A stretch of 64,000 nt of DNA from Lunularia cruciata (lineage: Eukaryota; Streptophyta; Marchantiopsida; Lunulariales; Lunulariaceae): NCBI GenBank assembly GCA_948567375.1, contig OX419757.1, positions 47,861,665 to 47,925,664 on the forward strand, in the 5' to 3' direction. The notes under the pieces were generated by a model. The model was not told where the DNA came from and did not search any database. It was given only the letters and a program-made list of their open reading frames with translations. Position 1 is the stretch's first letter, and each line of letters begins with the position of its first letter. The position numbers and the translations under genes were made by a program. Below, in pieces: positions 23,456 to 35,760 of the stretch.

Positions 23456-26408
23456 CTGGTTACTGCTCTGCTAGCATTGTGGTAGCGTTGTAGATGACTC
23501 CCTTGTTATAAGTCGGTAGCCTGTATTGAGATCTTAGGGTAAGGTCCATTCATTATAAGCTTTGTAGACCCTTTAAGGGGTTACCAGTGGCAGAAGGTGA
23601 CTATTGACCACCAGTTCCTTGTAAGCTCCGCTTTCTTTTCTTTTGCCCGTTTATCGACAATTTTAGGGTCCGTTCTCTCTCTACTCTCAAACAACAAATT
23701 GGTAGCTTAATCTGCTTACTTGTTTCCTGGTGAGTAGATTAGATTGAAGTTCTCACCATAATCAATCAGCCAATGTTTTATGCCCATTTTCGGACGACGA
23801 TCGGTTATCTGGAGTCTGGTATAGCGAACGAGTGTAGTCTGAAGAGTAGTGAACTGAAAGGTTATTCGCACATGAGTCGGCAACTTGGGGCCACGGGGAG
23901 ATTCAGCAGCTCATTTGTATAATTGATACAAGTCGAAAAGTAATCTTTATATCCACTCCTCTTTGAGCCTTTCTATTTTGAGGCTTCCAAGCAGTTAATT
24001 GACTGATCATGCCAGGCATGCGCATAGTTCATTTAGTATCTCGACTTCCTGAAAGTTTGATCGCCTCATGCAAATCAGTCTGTCCTTCAATGCATTTCAG
24101 GTTTCCGAAAATTTGGAACCGGGTTGGGCTCTTCGTTTTGGTCTTGTTTAGGTTCTACTTGTCAGGAGCTCATCGCTCACACCTCTGCTATTCTGCGCGT
24201 ATTTGAAGTTGCCACTGAAGATGATTAGCAGTGCTGGGCGTAACTGCTGTAATGTTTGACCTATTCTGAGGTGCTATTTCACTAGCTGAGTTGCAGACGT
24301 CTTATTAAGTAGTTGCTGGTTGTGGTACAGCATACCAGTGATTATAGTAATTAAACTGAGAGCCAGTGATTCTTGTATTGACCATCAGATAGACCATAGT
24401 GGTTGTGAGGTTCCAGATAGTCAAGTGATCTTGCACGCAGAAATAGAAGTCGGTAGGTATAGTATCTCCGGCGCACAAAAGAGTCGGTACTCTCTTCGCC
24501 GTTTGGTCTGCCTCAACGACTCCTCCCAGCCACTTCAACCTTGGTCCTACTCGTTACACACTTTCACGCAACAGATTTTTCCACCGCATGCGGCATGAAG
24601 GAATTTCTTGTGGAAACTGTTCGACTTCTAACAAGTACCGATTCATCGCAGCGATGGTAGATTTTGTCTAGGTATCCCAAGTTCCTTTGACTAGTCAGAT
24701 CCCAGATGAGGCTGGAACCGATAGTAGTTCGCATAGAACAGTGCTACACAAACAATCACCATTTGAGAATAGATGTGGTCTCCTCCCAACACATATCTCG
24801 CAAGCATGTGCGCATGAGAAGTTGAATGGGGATGCCACAGCAAGTTATGTATATTATCACCTGTTACCCTCTTTAACACCGAAGCATGTCTAGTCGAGGG
24901 ACCGTTATCACCTCGTTCAGTTTCGTTGCCTCCGGACCTCGTGGCACTGTTGCAGTACGGGCCTAGGTTCTGCTTTCATTTGGGCATTCATAGACTACCT
25001 GTTTCGATAGGCAATTCTCTAGGATTCCGTTGCATGTTTCCTTTGTAGAGTGGGATCTGATAGTCATGGGTGGGTGAGGATAGCGGATTCTTTGAACGAT
25101 TCCTGCACACACCGTTGCCCATATCATTTCAAGTTTTCTCACACGAAAGTGAGAAATGAAAAGAAAAGAACAGAAATCACGACCAAATGAGAAAAGGAAC
25201 GAAACTATATGGTTCACTATGTAACATGGTAGATCTGTCATTACTAGAAGTAAAAGATCTACGTCTACGTGATTTTTAGTACCCGATGTACTTGGCAACC
25301 TCGTTACTCCGGTGACTGTTTCTACTGCTTCACTACCAATAGATACCTTTGCTTGGTTCTTCCCTAGACAGTATCAATATCCAGTCACACTTTCTACTGG
25401 AAGTAAAAGTTGGCATTGTTTTGTTGGAAACCAAGTGTTGCTGTATGGTATAGCCCCACAGAACTTACAACATGTGGAGAATCTCCAGATTGATACCAAC
25501 TGACTGAATTTCTCCTTGCATTATAAGATGATTCCTTGGCGTCACGTATAACCTCTGCTACCCAGGCCCAGAGCTCTTAGGTCTATACTCGTCGAACCCG
25601 CACTTGATATTCTTGCAAATGAAATTCCGTTCGCTCAGTGGTCAAGCACTGTTGCGGAAGGCTGCGAGCGTGCCTTGCTCTTCGTGGTTCATCTGTCTCA
25701 GTTGGTCAAGCATCTTAGCAGAAGCCTTTGAGTCGTGCCTCGCTCCTCGTGGTTCATCGTTCTGCCCGGCGCAAAAATTACACCTTTCATTGATCTCTAA
25801 AGTAAGACTGAGTACACTTCATAGCCACATACAGAATAGCTGTTTCGGAAATTTTGGATACCAATGGTAAGCTTCGATTTCATAAATTTTGGATTATCCT
25901 TCTAATGATAATCACAGCCTCAAATACCGGGTCTGGACGCAACCTGTGAACCGTTTGCTCATTTAGTTTTGACCACTATGACGTTTCGATGTCCTGTGCA
26001 AATCATTCTTTGAGCAAATCAAATTACTATGAATGTTAAAACCTTATCGGTTGAATTGCTGATTTAAGCCATATGTCCAAATCTCGAACAAGTAGGTCCA
26101 GTGTCTCTCTGTAGTAGTGACGCGCCTTTTCACGTTATCTTCCACTTATCACACAACATAATCTCTCTAAACGAATTCTGTTTAATATTGATTCAGGGCT
26201 TTTCGATGAGAGGGGTGGTGGTGGGTTGGGTCGAGGGTGGGGTGGGGTTTAGTTTCTCGAGATGGAGTCTGTCCTCATATGTCCAATATCCGCATCCCCA
26301 AGCTCGAGTGGGCGCAGACTGCATATTCAAACATATCCATCTAAGTAAAAAGAAGCACATCACACATGTCAGTAAACATGACCCGGAATTCTTTTAGTTT
26401 CGGAAAAA
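23456..26408. other. TRS130 3' flank, no gene seen
   Basis: No credible ORF, transposon domain or RNA gene found on either strand. The first few hundred bases presumably hold the TRS130 3' UTR. Base composition is more balanced than in the retrotransposon regions. The only structured item is the imperfect tandem repeat at 25,636-25,765. Confidence 0.5.
25636..25765 (+). repeat. Imperfect tandem repeat of about 63-66 bp
   Basis: Two diverged units, each beginning CAGT(T)GGTCAAGCA and containing CGTGCC(T)TGCTC(T/C)TCGTGGTTCATC or close variants. It lies in otherwise featureless DNA; origin unknown. Confidence 0.6.
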
Positions 26409-26663
26409 GGCGACCGCGTAGGAAAAATGAAGGATGGGAAGACCCCATCAAGCCGTACAAGGGAGAGAAAAAAAGGTAACATGAGGCTAAGCCCCAATAG
26501 AGTCTATATGAGAAATCTTTTAGTTTCCAACCGCCTGCCTCTGTCAGATAGGTAGATTTCTCGTATAAACTCTATTGGGGCTTAGCCCCATGTTACCCTT
26601 TTTGTCTCTCCCTTGTACGGCTTGATGGGGTCTTCCATCCTTGGTTTTTCCTACGCGGTCGCC
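26409..26663. repeat. Inverted pair of LINE 3' tails
   Basis: The left arm (26,409-26,518) and right arm (26,554-26,663) are near-perfect reverse complements of about 110 bp separated by 35 bp. Each arm matches the 3' tail seen at 27,368 and 28,526, recognised by the outer GGCGACCGCGTAGGAAAAA(C/T) end, the GACCCCATCAAGCCGTACAA block and the GGGGCTTAGCCCC block. The left arm has the same orientation as the other two tails; the right arm is inverted. Confidence 0.85.
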
Positions 26664-27367
26664 TTTCTCTCCCTCTCTCCGTGCTCTGCTAAAGTTTTGC
26701 TACAGTTGGTATAATTGATTAAGAGGACGCTGGACCCATCCTATCTCTAGTCTGCGACCATCGCTATGATGGAAGGACCTAAAAATAAGGCTGTGGTAAG
26801 ACCCACGAGGTTTGGATGGAGAGTGGGATGGGGAAGAGGGCAAACACGGCTCTTCCGATTTCCCACATCATCTCTACCAATGGATAGCCTCCAGGTGGCT
26901 ACAGCTTTCACGGCATGTCCTATGCAAGCAGTGTACGTGGCCATGACTGTACATCCACGTCGACGCACATGGCCTGACTGACGCCGGCGGGTGACCCTGT
27001 CACGGAGCTGTGGGATAAGGTATGTCATGCAACCGGGTCCGTCGTTTGGTGTGATCTGTCAGGACCTGGTCCGTCCCAAGGGCTTTCACAAGCCGACCTC
27101 ACCCGAACATTTCTCACTGACTACGCTTTGGGAAATTTGGCCTGGCCCGGAAGAGCATCTTTCGGATTCGACGATTTTGAAATAGGCTACAAGGTTGACC
27201 TGCGCAGTAACCGCCAGACTGTTTGGTCATTGCACTCTTTGCACACTTTTCCGTAAATGCCAAAATTAGTGTTAATTCCTAAATAGTGTCGTCCACATTA
27301 AGAGAGATTTTGAGAAGAAAATATACTCTGTTGATGTTTGCTTCATGTTTAACTTATGAAGAAAGAA
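26664..27367. other. No gene seen
   Basis: A short GC-richer stretch (26,760-27,185) has open frames on both strands with no recognisable domain, consistent with chance ORFs. Nothing else is supported. Confidence 0.4.
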
Positions 27368-27714
27368 GGCGACCGCGTAGGAAAGACGAAAGATGGGAAG
27401 ACCCCATCAAGCCGTACAAGGGAGAGACAAAAAAGTAACATGGGGCTAAGCCCCAATAGAGTCTATATGAGAAATTTGCCCTACCGCACCTAAGATAACC
27501 AAGCTATACAAGTCATACTATCTATATACAACTGGAGCATGCGAAGAAGCATCACCTAATGTGATTGCTTTCCTATAGATTGCACCAACCACTGTCCTTT
27601 GTAGAGCAATGGCCACACGTTGTCTAAAATATACTACAAAATATGAGAGTGAGAGTAGTACCCCTGACGCCTAACATGATAAGCTCTTGTGCACTCTCTG
27701 ACAAATGTGTCAAA
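27368..27714 (-). repeat. 5'-truncated LINE tail
   Basis: About 350 bp matching the 3' end of the LINE at 28,526-29,811: it shares the GGCGACCGCGTAGG end, the GGGGCTAAGCCCC block and a segment corresponding to the last codons of the LINE ORF (GTGATTGCT...TGCACTC). It ends abruptly at 27,714, as expected for incomplete reverse transcription. Confidence 0.8.
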
Positions 27715-28525
27715 AACTTAACTTAATTTAACAAAAATTTAACTTATGTATAAAAAATTGTGGGAATATGCTTAGAGCGTCATAAGACCATTTATACCGT
27801 TCTGGAAACTAATCCTATTTAAGTTCTTCAGATTAAAGTTTCATTTTCAAATTGAAGCCAAAGGGGTTGGAATCTAAGACCCTATACATCATCATCCTTC
27901 ATGTTAATCTATTATTCTATAGTGTTTTGTGATTTATTTCACAAAATTTAATGAATTAAATTTATAGATTTTACCTTGATGTTCCTTCTATTTTCACTGC
28001 TTTTATGCATTTCATGTTTAATTTTAATCAACACTTATTCATGTTTTGATCAACACTAATTGATCAAAATAGTGTGGAGTTTGAATTAGTGTAGTACTGT
28101 CAACCACAATAAAAAGTGAGGAAAATGATCCAAAAAATCACTATATGCAATTTATATTATCTATACTAACTAGAGAGAAGAGTGCACGCTCATGTTTGTC
28201 AAACTTTAGTCACTCAACAAGTAAAATCTCCTCATTGTCTCCACTTTTGACAGAATTTGATATAATAGCTGCCTATTTTGGAAAATTTTAGTTCTCCTTT
28301 ACTTATCAAGCTGATTCTTGTGATTAGTACGGAATTCTTGAGTCAAATTATTGGAGGTACTCCAAATCCTAGAATATTAGTGAAAGCATACCAAGGTTTA
28401 GTGAAAGTAAAACTTTCACTAAAATTTTCTGTAATTGTTTTAGTAATCACTATATATGGCTCACTTTTTCTCTTATATGACGGATAAGATTCCACTAATT
28501 GACAAGATGAATCAAAAAGGAGAAA
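27715..28525. other. AT-rich spacer, no gene seen
   Basis: AT-rich sequence with no supported gene. The 69-codon frame at 28,278-28,487 has no recognisable domain. Confidence 0.4.
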
Positions 28526-29811
28526 GGCGACCGCGTTGCAAACACAAAGGATAGGAAGGCCCCATCTAGCCGTATAAGAGAGAGACAAAAGATGTAAAAT
28601 GGGGCTAGGCTTCAATAGTATTGATATGAGAGATCTGCCCTAAGGCACCTAAGATATCAGAGCTATGCAAGTTGTTAGGTCTACAAACTACTTGAGCATC
28701 CAAAGAAGCATCACCTAGTGTGATTGCTCTCTTATGGATTGAACCAACCAATGCTCTTTGTAGAGCAATAGACACATGTTGTCTAAAGTATGCTACAAAG
28801 TATGAGAGTGAGGGTGGTACCCCTTGATGTCTAATATGATAAGCTCTTGTGCACTCCTTGACAAATGTGTCAACCATTGTGTCCACCACTCCATATAACT
28901 CCAAGGCTAGAGGAACAAAGAGGTGACCTTGTTGCATACCCTTATACTTGGAGACCTTGTGTGTTGCTGCTCTGCTTGCCACCCATCTAGTAGGATAAGT
29001 AATCACTCTCTTGCTCCATTAAGGGTGCAAGCTCTAAGCATATGCTGACACTATTGCTCCATCAAGGAAGATTACAAACCTTTGGTCCAATTTGATGGTA
29101 GTGAAGCAAAGGATAGAAGGTCCTCCCGTGCCTATGAGAATAGACCATCTCTCATTTGCCACAATAACACATGGAGAGAAAAGGATCTTTGCTCCATCTT
29201 GGTCATATATGTCTCTAAAATTGACCTATCAATAACCACAAAATGGGAGGAAAGTAGAGGTGCCAAGAGAGCCAACTACCCAAAAATGCTATAGGTACTA
29301 TCTCCTCTATAAATAATATGCTTTTGTCCAAGAGTGGTAGAGATGTCTATCTACATGCTAACTCTCATGTGACACATTCAATGTCCTTGGTTTGATGATA
29401 TCACCAAAGACTCCCATAATTCTCTTATCAAAAGCTCTCAAACATGATAGGAATGTCAAGGAAGAGAGAATCATGCGGACAAGGTAAGTCAATTGACAGG
29501 CAATGCAAGAGGAAGTATACCAAATGCCATCTGTGGATCTCCTAGTAGAGGAAGGTATCTACATGGAGAATATCCTCTACAAGAGTAGTCTCTAAAAAGC
29601 ATGTGACAAAATCCTTGGATCTTATTGGCACTCCAAGAATATATAGTCCATTTGTAGATGTGATATACCCCTTTGGGAGCTCAAAGCGTGGAGGCATACC
29701 TAAAGGAGACCATGCTTTGCACTTTGATACTTTGATTCTCAAGCCTACAAGATGTAGCTTGGTAGACAAGTGATCAAAGGCTTGCCTAATTTGATCTATG
29801 GGGCTCATGAT
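28526..29811 (-). pseudogene. LINE, 3' part of ORF2 and tail
   Basis: Reverse transcriptase C-terminal part of a non-LTR retrotransposon, read on the - strand. Starting at 29,808: SPIDQIRQAFDHL, GLRIKVSKCKAWSPLGMP, LPKGYITSTNGLYILGVP, FLETTLVEDILHVD and (frame change) LGDPQMAFGIL. The C-terminal domain at 28,605-29,006 reads FVPLALELYGVVDTMVDTFV and SYFVAYFRQHVSIALQRALV. Broken by frameshifts. The 5' half of the same LINE lies at 39,946-40,727; the chromovirus 29,812-39,945 separates them. At the junction, FPSLVDNIHIV (from 39,946 upwards) joins SPIDQIRQAF, as expected for one continuous RT. Confidence 0.8.
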
Positions 29812-30302
29812 GCATAAAAGACCAAGGCCAAGGAGAGAAATAGGAGAATGGAAGACCTGAGTGGGAGATCATATTGGGACGCTTGAATGGGGGAAAATCT
29901 GAATGCCTAGCATGAGCTTGGGATTTAGTATTTATAGAGAACATACAAGGCTCTTGAGAAACTTCTCAAGAATCTTCCTAAAGTTTCCTTCTTGGAGTGC
30001 AAGCCAAGTTAACCAAGAAGCGTCTCAAGAAGCTTCATTCTAGAAGATACCTACTTGGCATGCAAGCTAAGCTAGTTAGAAGCTTCCCAAGAAGCTTCCT
30101 TCTAGAAGCTACCTACTTGGAGTGCAAGCTAAGCTAGCCAGGAAGCTTCTTCCTAGAAATCACCACTTGGCGTGCATGTTACCCAATACTTTGAAGATAC
30201 TAAGTAGCTTTTGAGATACTTCTAGAATATTCTAGGCTGATTTGGCCTATTTGCTACTTTTTTAGCCTTGACTAAATTGTTGGTAAAGTTTATTTTGTTA
30301 CA
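29812..30302 (-). repeat. 3' LTR, heat-shock-element family
   Basis: About 490 bp. In element orientation it starts TGTAACAAAATAAAC directly after the polypurine tract and ends near CTTTTATG. Heat-shock-type triplets: TTC 30,220-30,222, GAA 30,225-30,227, TTC 30,230-30,232 in perfect five-base register, plus several GAAGCTTC dyads at 30,000-30,150. TATTTATAGAGAAC-like TATA sequence lies near 29,930-29,940. Confidence 0.85.
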
Positions 30303-30314
30303 TATTCCCCCATC
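30303..30314 (-). other. Polypurine tract
   Basis: GATGGGGGAATA on the - strand, ending directly at the 3' LTR start. Confidence 0.8.
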
Positions 30315-30324
30315 GCTAGTTGGT

Positions 30325-31700
30325 GATGTCTTCATCACCATTGAAGCTTCAAACTCCTAGATGGCCATTTGTGCATTCTAGAGATGAGAAAGAGGCTCCC
30401 AAATGGCATCGTGAAGAGGATACCCTTTCCAAAGGACTTTGTACTTTATATGTTGCTGGTGGGGTGGCCTTGTTGAATGTAGCAATGCACAAGGATACGA
30501 TCAACTTCATATGCCTCATGATCATTGATAGGGATGGGAGGAGGAGGAGGTTGGATGCAAAGGGAAAAAAAGATGGATTAGGAAGAAAGGGTTTCAACTT
30601 GGAAACATGAAAGATAGGGTGGAAGTGTATATGACAAGGCAAGGCAAGTTGATAAGCAATAGGAGAAATGATTTAGGTGACATCAAAGGGCCCTATCCAA
30701 TTAGGAGCAAGTTTATAGACTTGGGTATCAAATGGGAGGGGTAGATTACTAGAGGAGAGCATAACCTTATCACCAAGTTGAAAGGTGAGATCACAACAAT
30801 GTTGGTCCGCATAATGGTTTTGACAATTTTGAGCAACAAGGAGATGAGATTTGGCTTGTTAGAGGGATTAGGATATGGTAGTCAAGAAGGTGGAAATATG
30901 AGGGACATGAGATGGAGGAGGAGAAAGTAGAGAATCAAGAACAAGTGGGTCTTGACCAAAATTAAGGAAAAAAGGAGAGAATCCTATGCTTGCATGTTTG
31001 TAATTAGTATATGAAAACTCAGCAACTACAAGACATTCATCCTAGTTGGTATGGTGAACTTTGATGAAGACATGAAGCATATCCTCCAAGGTGCAATTTG
31101 CATGTTCAATTTGTCCATCAATTTGAGGATGATAGGATGTGGACAAAGCAAGCTTGGTGTAGAGTATTCTGGAAGAGTGCTTGCTAAACTTTTCCAATGA
31201 ATTGAGGATCACAATCAAAGATGAGTACACAAGGCATCCCATGATGCTTGAAGATATTTTCAAATAGATTTGTGCCAATATTGGAGCATCCATGATATCA
31301 AAGATTGGTGCCAAATGGATTTGCTTACTAAGCTTATCCACAAACACCACAATTGCTATATGACCTTGCTTTGTCTTGGGCAAGGATATGATCAGATCTA
31401 AGCTCACATGTTCCTATCAAGCAGATAGGATGGGAAGTGGTTGAAGGAGTCCACTCAATTTTTGGTTGTTGGCCTTGTTACATTGATAGCTCGCACAAGA
31501 TCAAACAAACTCTCAAACATTTTGTGTCATGTTAGTCCACCACCATTGGCATTGGAGTGTACCCAATGTCTTGTCCACACCCATGTGACCAACAATTAGT
31601 AAATCATGGGCTTCTTAAAGGTGCACAAGTCAAAGTTCACCCTTGGCTGGAGCATAGATTTGGTTCTCACAAAATAGAAAGCCTTCCTGAAGGAAAAGGT
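30325..31700 (-). pseudogene. pol: Chromovirus integrase and chromodomain (decayed)
   Basis: On the - strand. CxxC-type remnant of the zinc module near 31,490 (SYQCNKANNQ). Catalytic core at 31,407-31,042: SLDLIISLPKTKQGHIAIVV (first Asp), FVDKLSKQIHLAP, then STSYHPQIDGQIEHANCTLE with the catalytic Glu in QIEHAN. The second Asp region is degraded (CLVYSSLIVILNSLEKFS). C-terminal GPY/F module at 30,640-30,800 (FQLGDKVMLSSSNLPL, WIGPFDVT, HFHPIFHVSKLKPFLP). Chromodomain at about 30,340-30,530: EAYEVDRILVHCYIQQGH, frame change, YKVLWKGYPLHDAIWEPLSH. A chromodomain normally guides integration to marked heterochromatin. At least two frameshifts and several stops. Confidence 0.82.
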
Positions 31701-31799
31701 GTTGTAATCCTTGTTGCATGTTTCAAGACAACCTTGTACTATCTGAAAGAAGGGATATTTTGCTAGCCTAAGCTATCCTAAACTCAATTTAGACTTTAG

Positions 31800-33430
31800 A
31801 GTCAACTAACACCGTCATAATTGCCACCGTGATGAGAGGAGGAGACTTCAAATTAGGTCATTGTGATAGGGCATCAAGGATGACATGGAACCAATTGGGT
31901 TTGTACTCAAGTTTGATATCAAAAAATTGTAGTTGTTCCTCCCATCAATGATGTTGACTCTTCATGTGTTCCAAATATAATGTTTACAACAAGGGTTTGT
32001 GATTGGTTTGCATGATTACTTGTTTCCCCAAGAGATAATACCTCTATACCTTGGTGGCATATACCATTGTTAGTTGTTTCCAATCTTGAGCAGAGTAATT
32101 CCTTTTTGTGGTGTTTAGTTAGCAAGACACAAAGGAAATGGGATGTAACCTATATGGAAATTCTTGTTGCAACACAACTCTAATGGCAAAGTTAGAAGCA
32201 ATGAAATCAACCACACAAGGTAGTTGCAGGTCATCTAGTTGAAGGATGGGTCTTGAAGACACCATATGTTTCAGCCTTTGGAATGCTTTTGCATGCTTGG
32301 TGGTCCACTAAAAGCTTGAGTTCTTTCCAAGAGGTTGGTCAATGTGTGGCTACATGAGCATAGTAGTGGAACCATCAATAAAGACTTGCCAATCCATTCA
32401 ATGCCCATACTTCTATGGCATCCTTCAAAGTAGGCAAATCAGTAATAGCCTTGATTTTCTCCTCTTCCATCTTAATTCTCTTTGATGAGATCTTTGGATT
32501 CAAGAAGGTAACTTTCTTCTACCAAAAGACACACTTTGACTTCTTGTAGTGACGTAGTTGTCTTAGGACTTCTCGCATGTGATTTGTGTGCTTTGCCTCC
32601 ATCTTGCTATAGATCAAAATAGCATCCAAAAATGCCACCATGTATTGATCCAATAGCCCATCCAACACCCAATGCAATTGATCCATGAAGATCGCTAGAG
32701 CATTAGTGAGCCCAAAAGGTAGAACTCTCCACTCAAAATGCCCATACCTTGTACAAAAGGAAGTCTTTTGCACATCCTTTCTTTCAATGGGAATCTGCCA
32801 ATAGCTACTTTGAAGATCCAACTTGGAAAAGTATCATGGTCTACTCAATTGATCTAGAAAGTTATCAATTTGAGGCAAGGGATATGCATTCTTCATTGTT
32901 TGTTTATTGAGGCCACAATAATCAATACAAAAGCAAAGTCATCTATCCTTCTTTGGAACAAATAGTATTGGTGCTCCCCAAGAAGATGTACTATATGATT
33001 TGAAATCTTTCTCCAACAACTCCATCAGTGTTGTTCAAAGCTCATCCAACTCCTTTGGTGAGAGCCAATAGGTTGATCTACTCATTGGATTATTTTTGGC
33101 AATAACTCAATCTTTGAAGGGCATACCACAATTGGAAGGTAATCCCTTAGGCAGATCATTTGGGAACACATCTAAAAACTCCTATAATATTTGATCAACC
33201 ATTGCTTGATGAGGTTTTTATCCCTCCTTAGATTCTTCATGTGCAATCGGCTTGATCCACTTTGCAAAAATAGACTTATCTTCCTCCAAAGCTTGCTCTA
33301 TGGTTGCTTTATTGATAAAATTTCCATCTTGGGACTAACTGTCCTTAGATGTCTTACTCAAAGGTGCCAAACAACCTAATCAAAGATTTCTATGTTGGTG
33401 TTGTACTTGAATTTGTCGATAGATCCAATC
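31800..33430 (-). pseudogene. pol: Chromovirus reverse transcriptase and RNase H (decayed)
   Basis: On the - strand. RT includes MDLQSSYWQIPIERKDVQKT (32,821 downwards), FCTRYGHFEWRVLPFGLTNA, and the catalytic motif FLDAILIYSKM at about 32,620, where the YxDD-type box has Asp-Ala instead of Asp-Asp. RNase H follows at about 31,940-32,320: KAFQRLKHMVSSRPILQLDD, CVVDFIASNFAIRVVLQQEF, DWKQLTMVYATKV, QTNHKPLL. Upstream, near 32,900-33,060, LNKQ and FVPKKD-like RT palm sequence can be read in pieces. Broken by stops. Confidence 0.78.
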
Positions 33431-33433
33431 AAA

Positions 33434-33775
33434 TTAAACCTTATGATGTTCAAGCCAAGGCAAACCTAGAATAACACCATAGTGTAGAGGTGTCACTACA
33501 AACCTCATACACTCAAAATACTCTTTCCAAATCTTGAATGTAATAAGATGTGAGGTACGGAATGTAAAACCCTTTCTACCATCCGCCATCATCATCAATC
33601 TATTTCCAATTATTGGCTTGATAGGAATACTTAATTCCTTTGCTAATTGCATAGACATGCAATTCTTTGAACTTCCAAAATCCACCAAAATCCAACAACC
33701 ATGATCAAATATTATACCTTGCAAGTTAACCAAACTTGCATAGGTTGAGCCTTCAATCTCATTGGAACTAATCAA
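33434..33775 (-). pseudogene. pol: Chromovirus protease (decayed)
   Basis: 113 codons. Core LVDFGSSKNCMSMQLAKEL carries the active-site region; the usual DSGSS reads DFGSS. Later VVTPLHYGVILGLPWLEHHK matches the second conserved block of retrotransposon aspartic proteases. It begins right after the gag zinc-knuckle remnant and is followed by RT. Confidence 0.75.
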
Positions 33776-35343
33776 GTTCCCAATATGTAGTTCAAATCTC
33801 CTATTGGGATTTCTTATTTTGTGGATCGTTTTGCTTCACAACCTCCATCTAGGCAATTTGTTGAGGTCACCCATTCTTGAATGGACATTCATCAATACAA
33901 TACCTAATTTGGTGATAGTAAAAGCAACCACTATTTTGTTGCAAACTTTCTCTATTTGCAGTGCCAAGTGGTCTCTATTGGATGATATCAATCTCCATTG
34001 GTGTTGGCTCCTCTATACATGTGTGGTGTATTGGTAGGTCTGGTGAAGGTTTGTGAGCAGGCCTGTCTCTCACTCAAGATGAACCTCTGATGGTAGCACA
34101 CCATGGAGTAAGAAGGCAAGGAACCACCAACTCCATCATACTCCTCCAAGACTCAAGACATTGCTCACTAAAGAACTCAATGAGATAGTGATAGTTGCAA
34201 ATGAAAGGATGATGAGTACATACTCACTCCTTGTTTATATACTTGTGAAATAGTTCCATACTAAAGTTACTATTTACTACAATAACTCAAGTTACTAGGC
34301 TAAAAGTCAAGTAAAGTCAAAAATTTCAAAGGAATATCCATTCATATGGGCATATTCTACCAAGCATATGATCTTATCTTGACCTAACCACTAAGTCAAG
34401 GATTCTTTCACATAGGCTATCCTTGGACTATAGAAGAATCCAAAACAAAAAGGCTTGCGGGCCCAAGAGTTCTCAACTCTTTCCTCAAAGCCAAATACCT
34501 AGGAAAAACCAAGTCAACACATTAGAATCCAAAATAGTGGTGCTCATGTTTTCCACTTCCTCTAAAGTAAGGTCCCCACTATCTTAGCTATGACTAACTT
34601 TAGCTAATTATGACTAATGTGGAACTATCCTTTATCTCTATATAAATAAAATCTCTCAAGTATTTGTAATACCAAGCTAAATATCACAATACCACACACA
34701 TGCACAAATGAGTGTTACAGGTTGAGGTTGAGACAAAGTTGTTGCAACCAAGGAATCAAAATGCTCAACCAATTGCATGGCTTCTTCCAAGTGTTTTGGC
34801 TCTTATATAATAACCTCCAATTTGGTTTGTGACTTCAGGTCCCTCACAAATTGATCCAAAGCTTCACCTTTGAGGATATTTGGAATTTTCATAATGGTGT
34901 TTTGGAATCGCATGATATAGCTTCTTATATAGCCAATCTACTTCAACTCTGCCAATCTATCTCATGCGGCTTGTGTGGCATTTATAGTCTGGAATTGCCC
35001 AATTATTACACTTGAATTCTTCCCATGTCAAGATTGGTGCAATAATTTGCCATTCAGCTTGCTCTACTTGGAACTACCACCATAACTTTGCCACTCTATC
35101 CAAGTTTGAAGCCAAGAGGATTTGTTTTTGTTCATCTTGAAGATTTTTAGCTTTAAAATAACATTCATATTCAAACAAAAAATTCTCTATTGCACCTTGG
35201 AGACTCTTGCCTTCAAATACCTTGGGCTTTGGAAATCAGATTTGCTCTTCTCCTTCTTGAAATAATACTCTCTACTTGTTTTTGTAGTTGATGATCTTGT
35301 TCTTCCAACAATCAAGTAAGGTGCTCAATTTGCTGCTACATGA
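33776..35343 (-). pseudogene. gag: Chromovirus gag (decayed), interrupted by a solo LTR
   Basis: On the - strand, 35,343 to 34,724 and then 34,047 to 33,776. Readable blocks: PKVFEGKSLQGAIENFLFEY, DEQKQILLASNLDRVAKLWW, LTWEEFKC, and EPKHLEEAMQLVEHFDSLVA just before the solo LTR. These are the typical gag core order (ENFL.FE.YF ... A..LWW.........W..F). A degraded zinc knuckle (CFYYHQIRYCIDEC) follows the solo LTR near 33,930. Several stops. Confidence 0.65.
34052..34719 (-). repeat. Solo LTR of the 47,279-55,104 family
   Basis: 668 bp matching the LTRs at 47,279 and 54,415 along its whole length (TGTGAGCAGGCCTG...GAGTGTTACA on the + strand). Flanked by GGTT on both sides (34,048-34,051 and 34,720-34,723). 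Nested in the chromovirus gag; older than the full-length copy judging by more mismatches and small deletions. Confidence 0.88.
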
Positions 35344-35760
35344 AAATGTGTGGCACACACATTTTTTGTTTTCTTTTTGAATTTGGAAGAAGAAGTGTAT
35401 AGAGAAGTCAAATTGCGCCTATATGGCCAAAGAAGGCAAAGAAAAGTGTCCTTGGGATGAAACCCGAGGTAACATGGCTTTGGGTCATAAGGGGAGGTAC
35501 TCGGTATTGCCCTCTTAGCATACAACCCAAAGTAAGGAGTCTTCATATTGGGGGTGCTCAACCCGAGGCAAGGACAATGTAACAACTTTCCTTTGGGGCG
35601 AGACATTCAAGAAGGGACCGTTCAAAAATGGCGGTCATACGCATGAAGGACACTTGACAGTGATAGAAGCATGCAAGTGGTGTGATTTCTTGGTAGAAAC
35701 TCGAATTGAAGAAAGACAAAGAAGGCGCAACTCTATAAAAATTGGGCTAAAGACAAAGCA

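Noticed and set aside
26747-27185. Overlapping ORFs on both strands in a GC-richer patch
   Set aside because: No recognisable protein similarity and no splice-consistent extension; treated as chance frames.
28278-28487. 69-codon ORF in AT-rich DNA
   Set aside because: No domain, no partner ORF, composition like the surrounding spacer.
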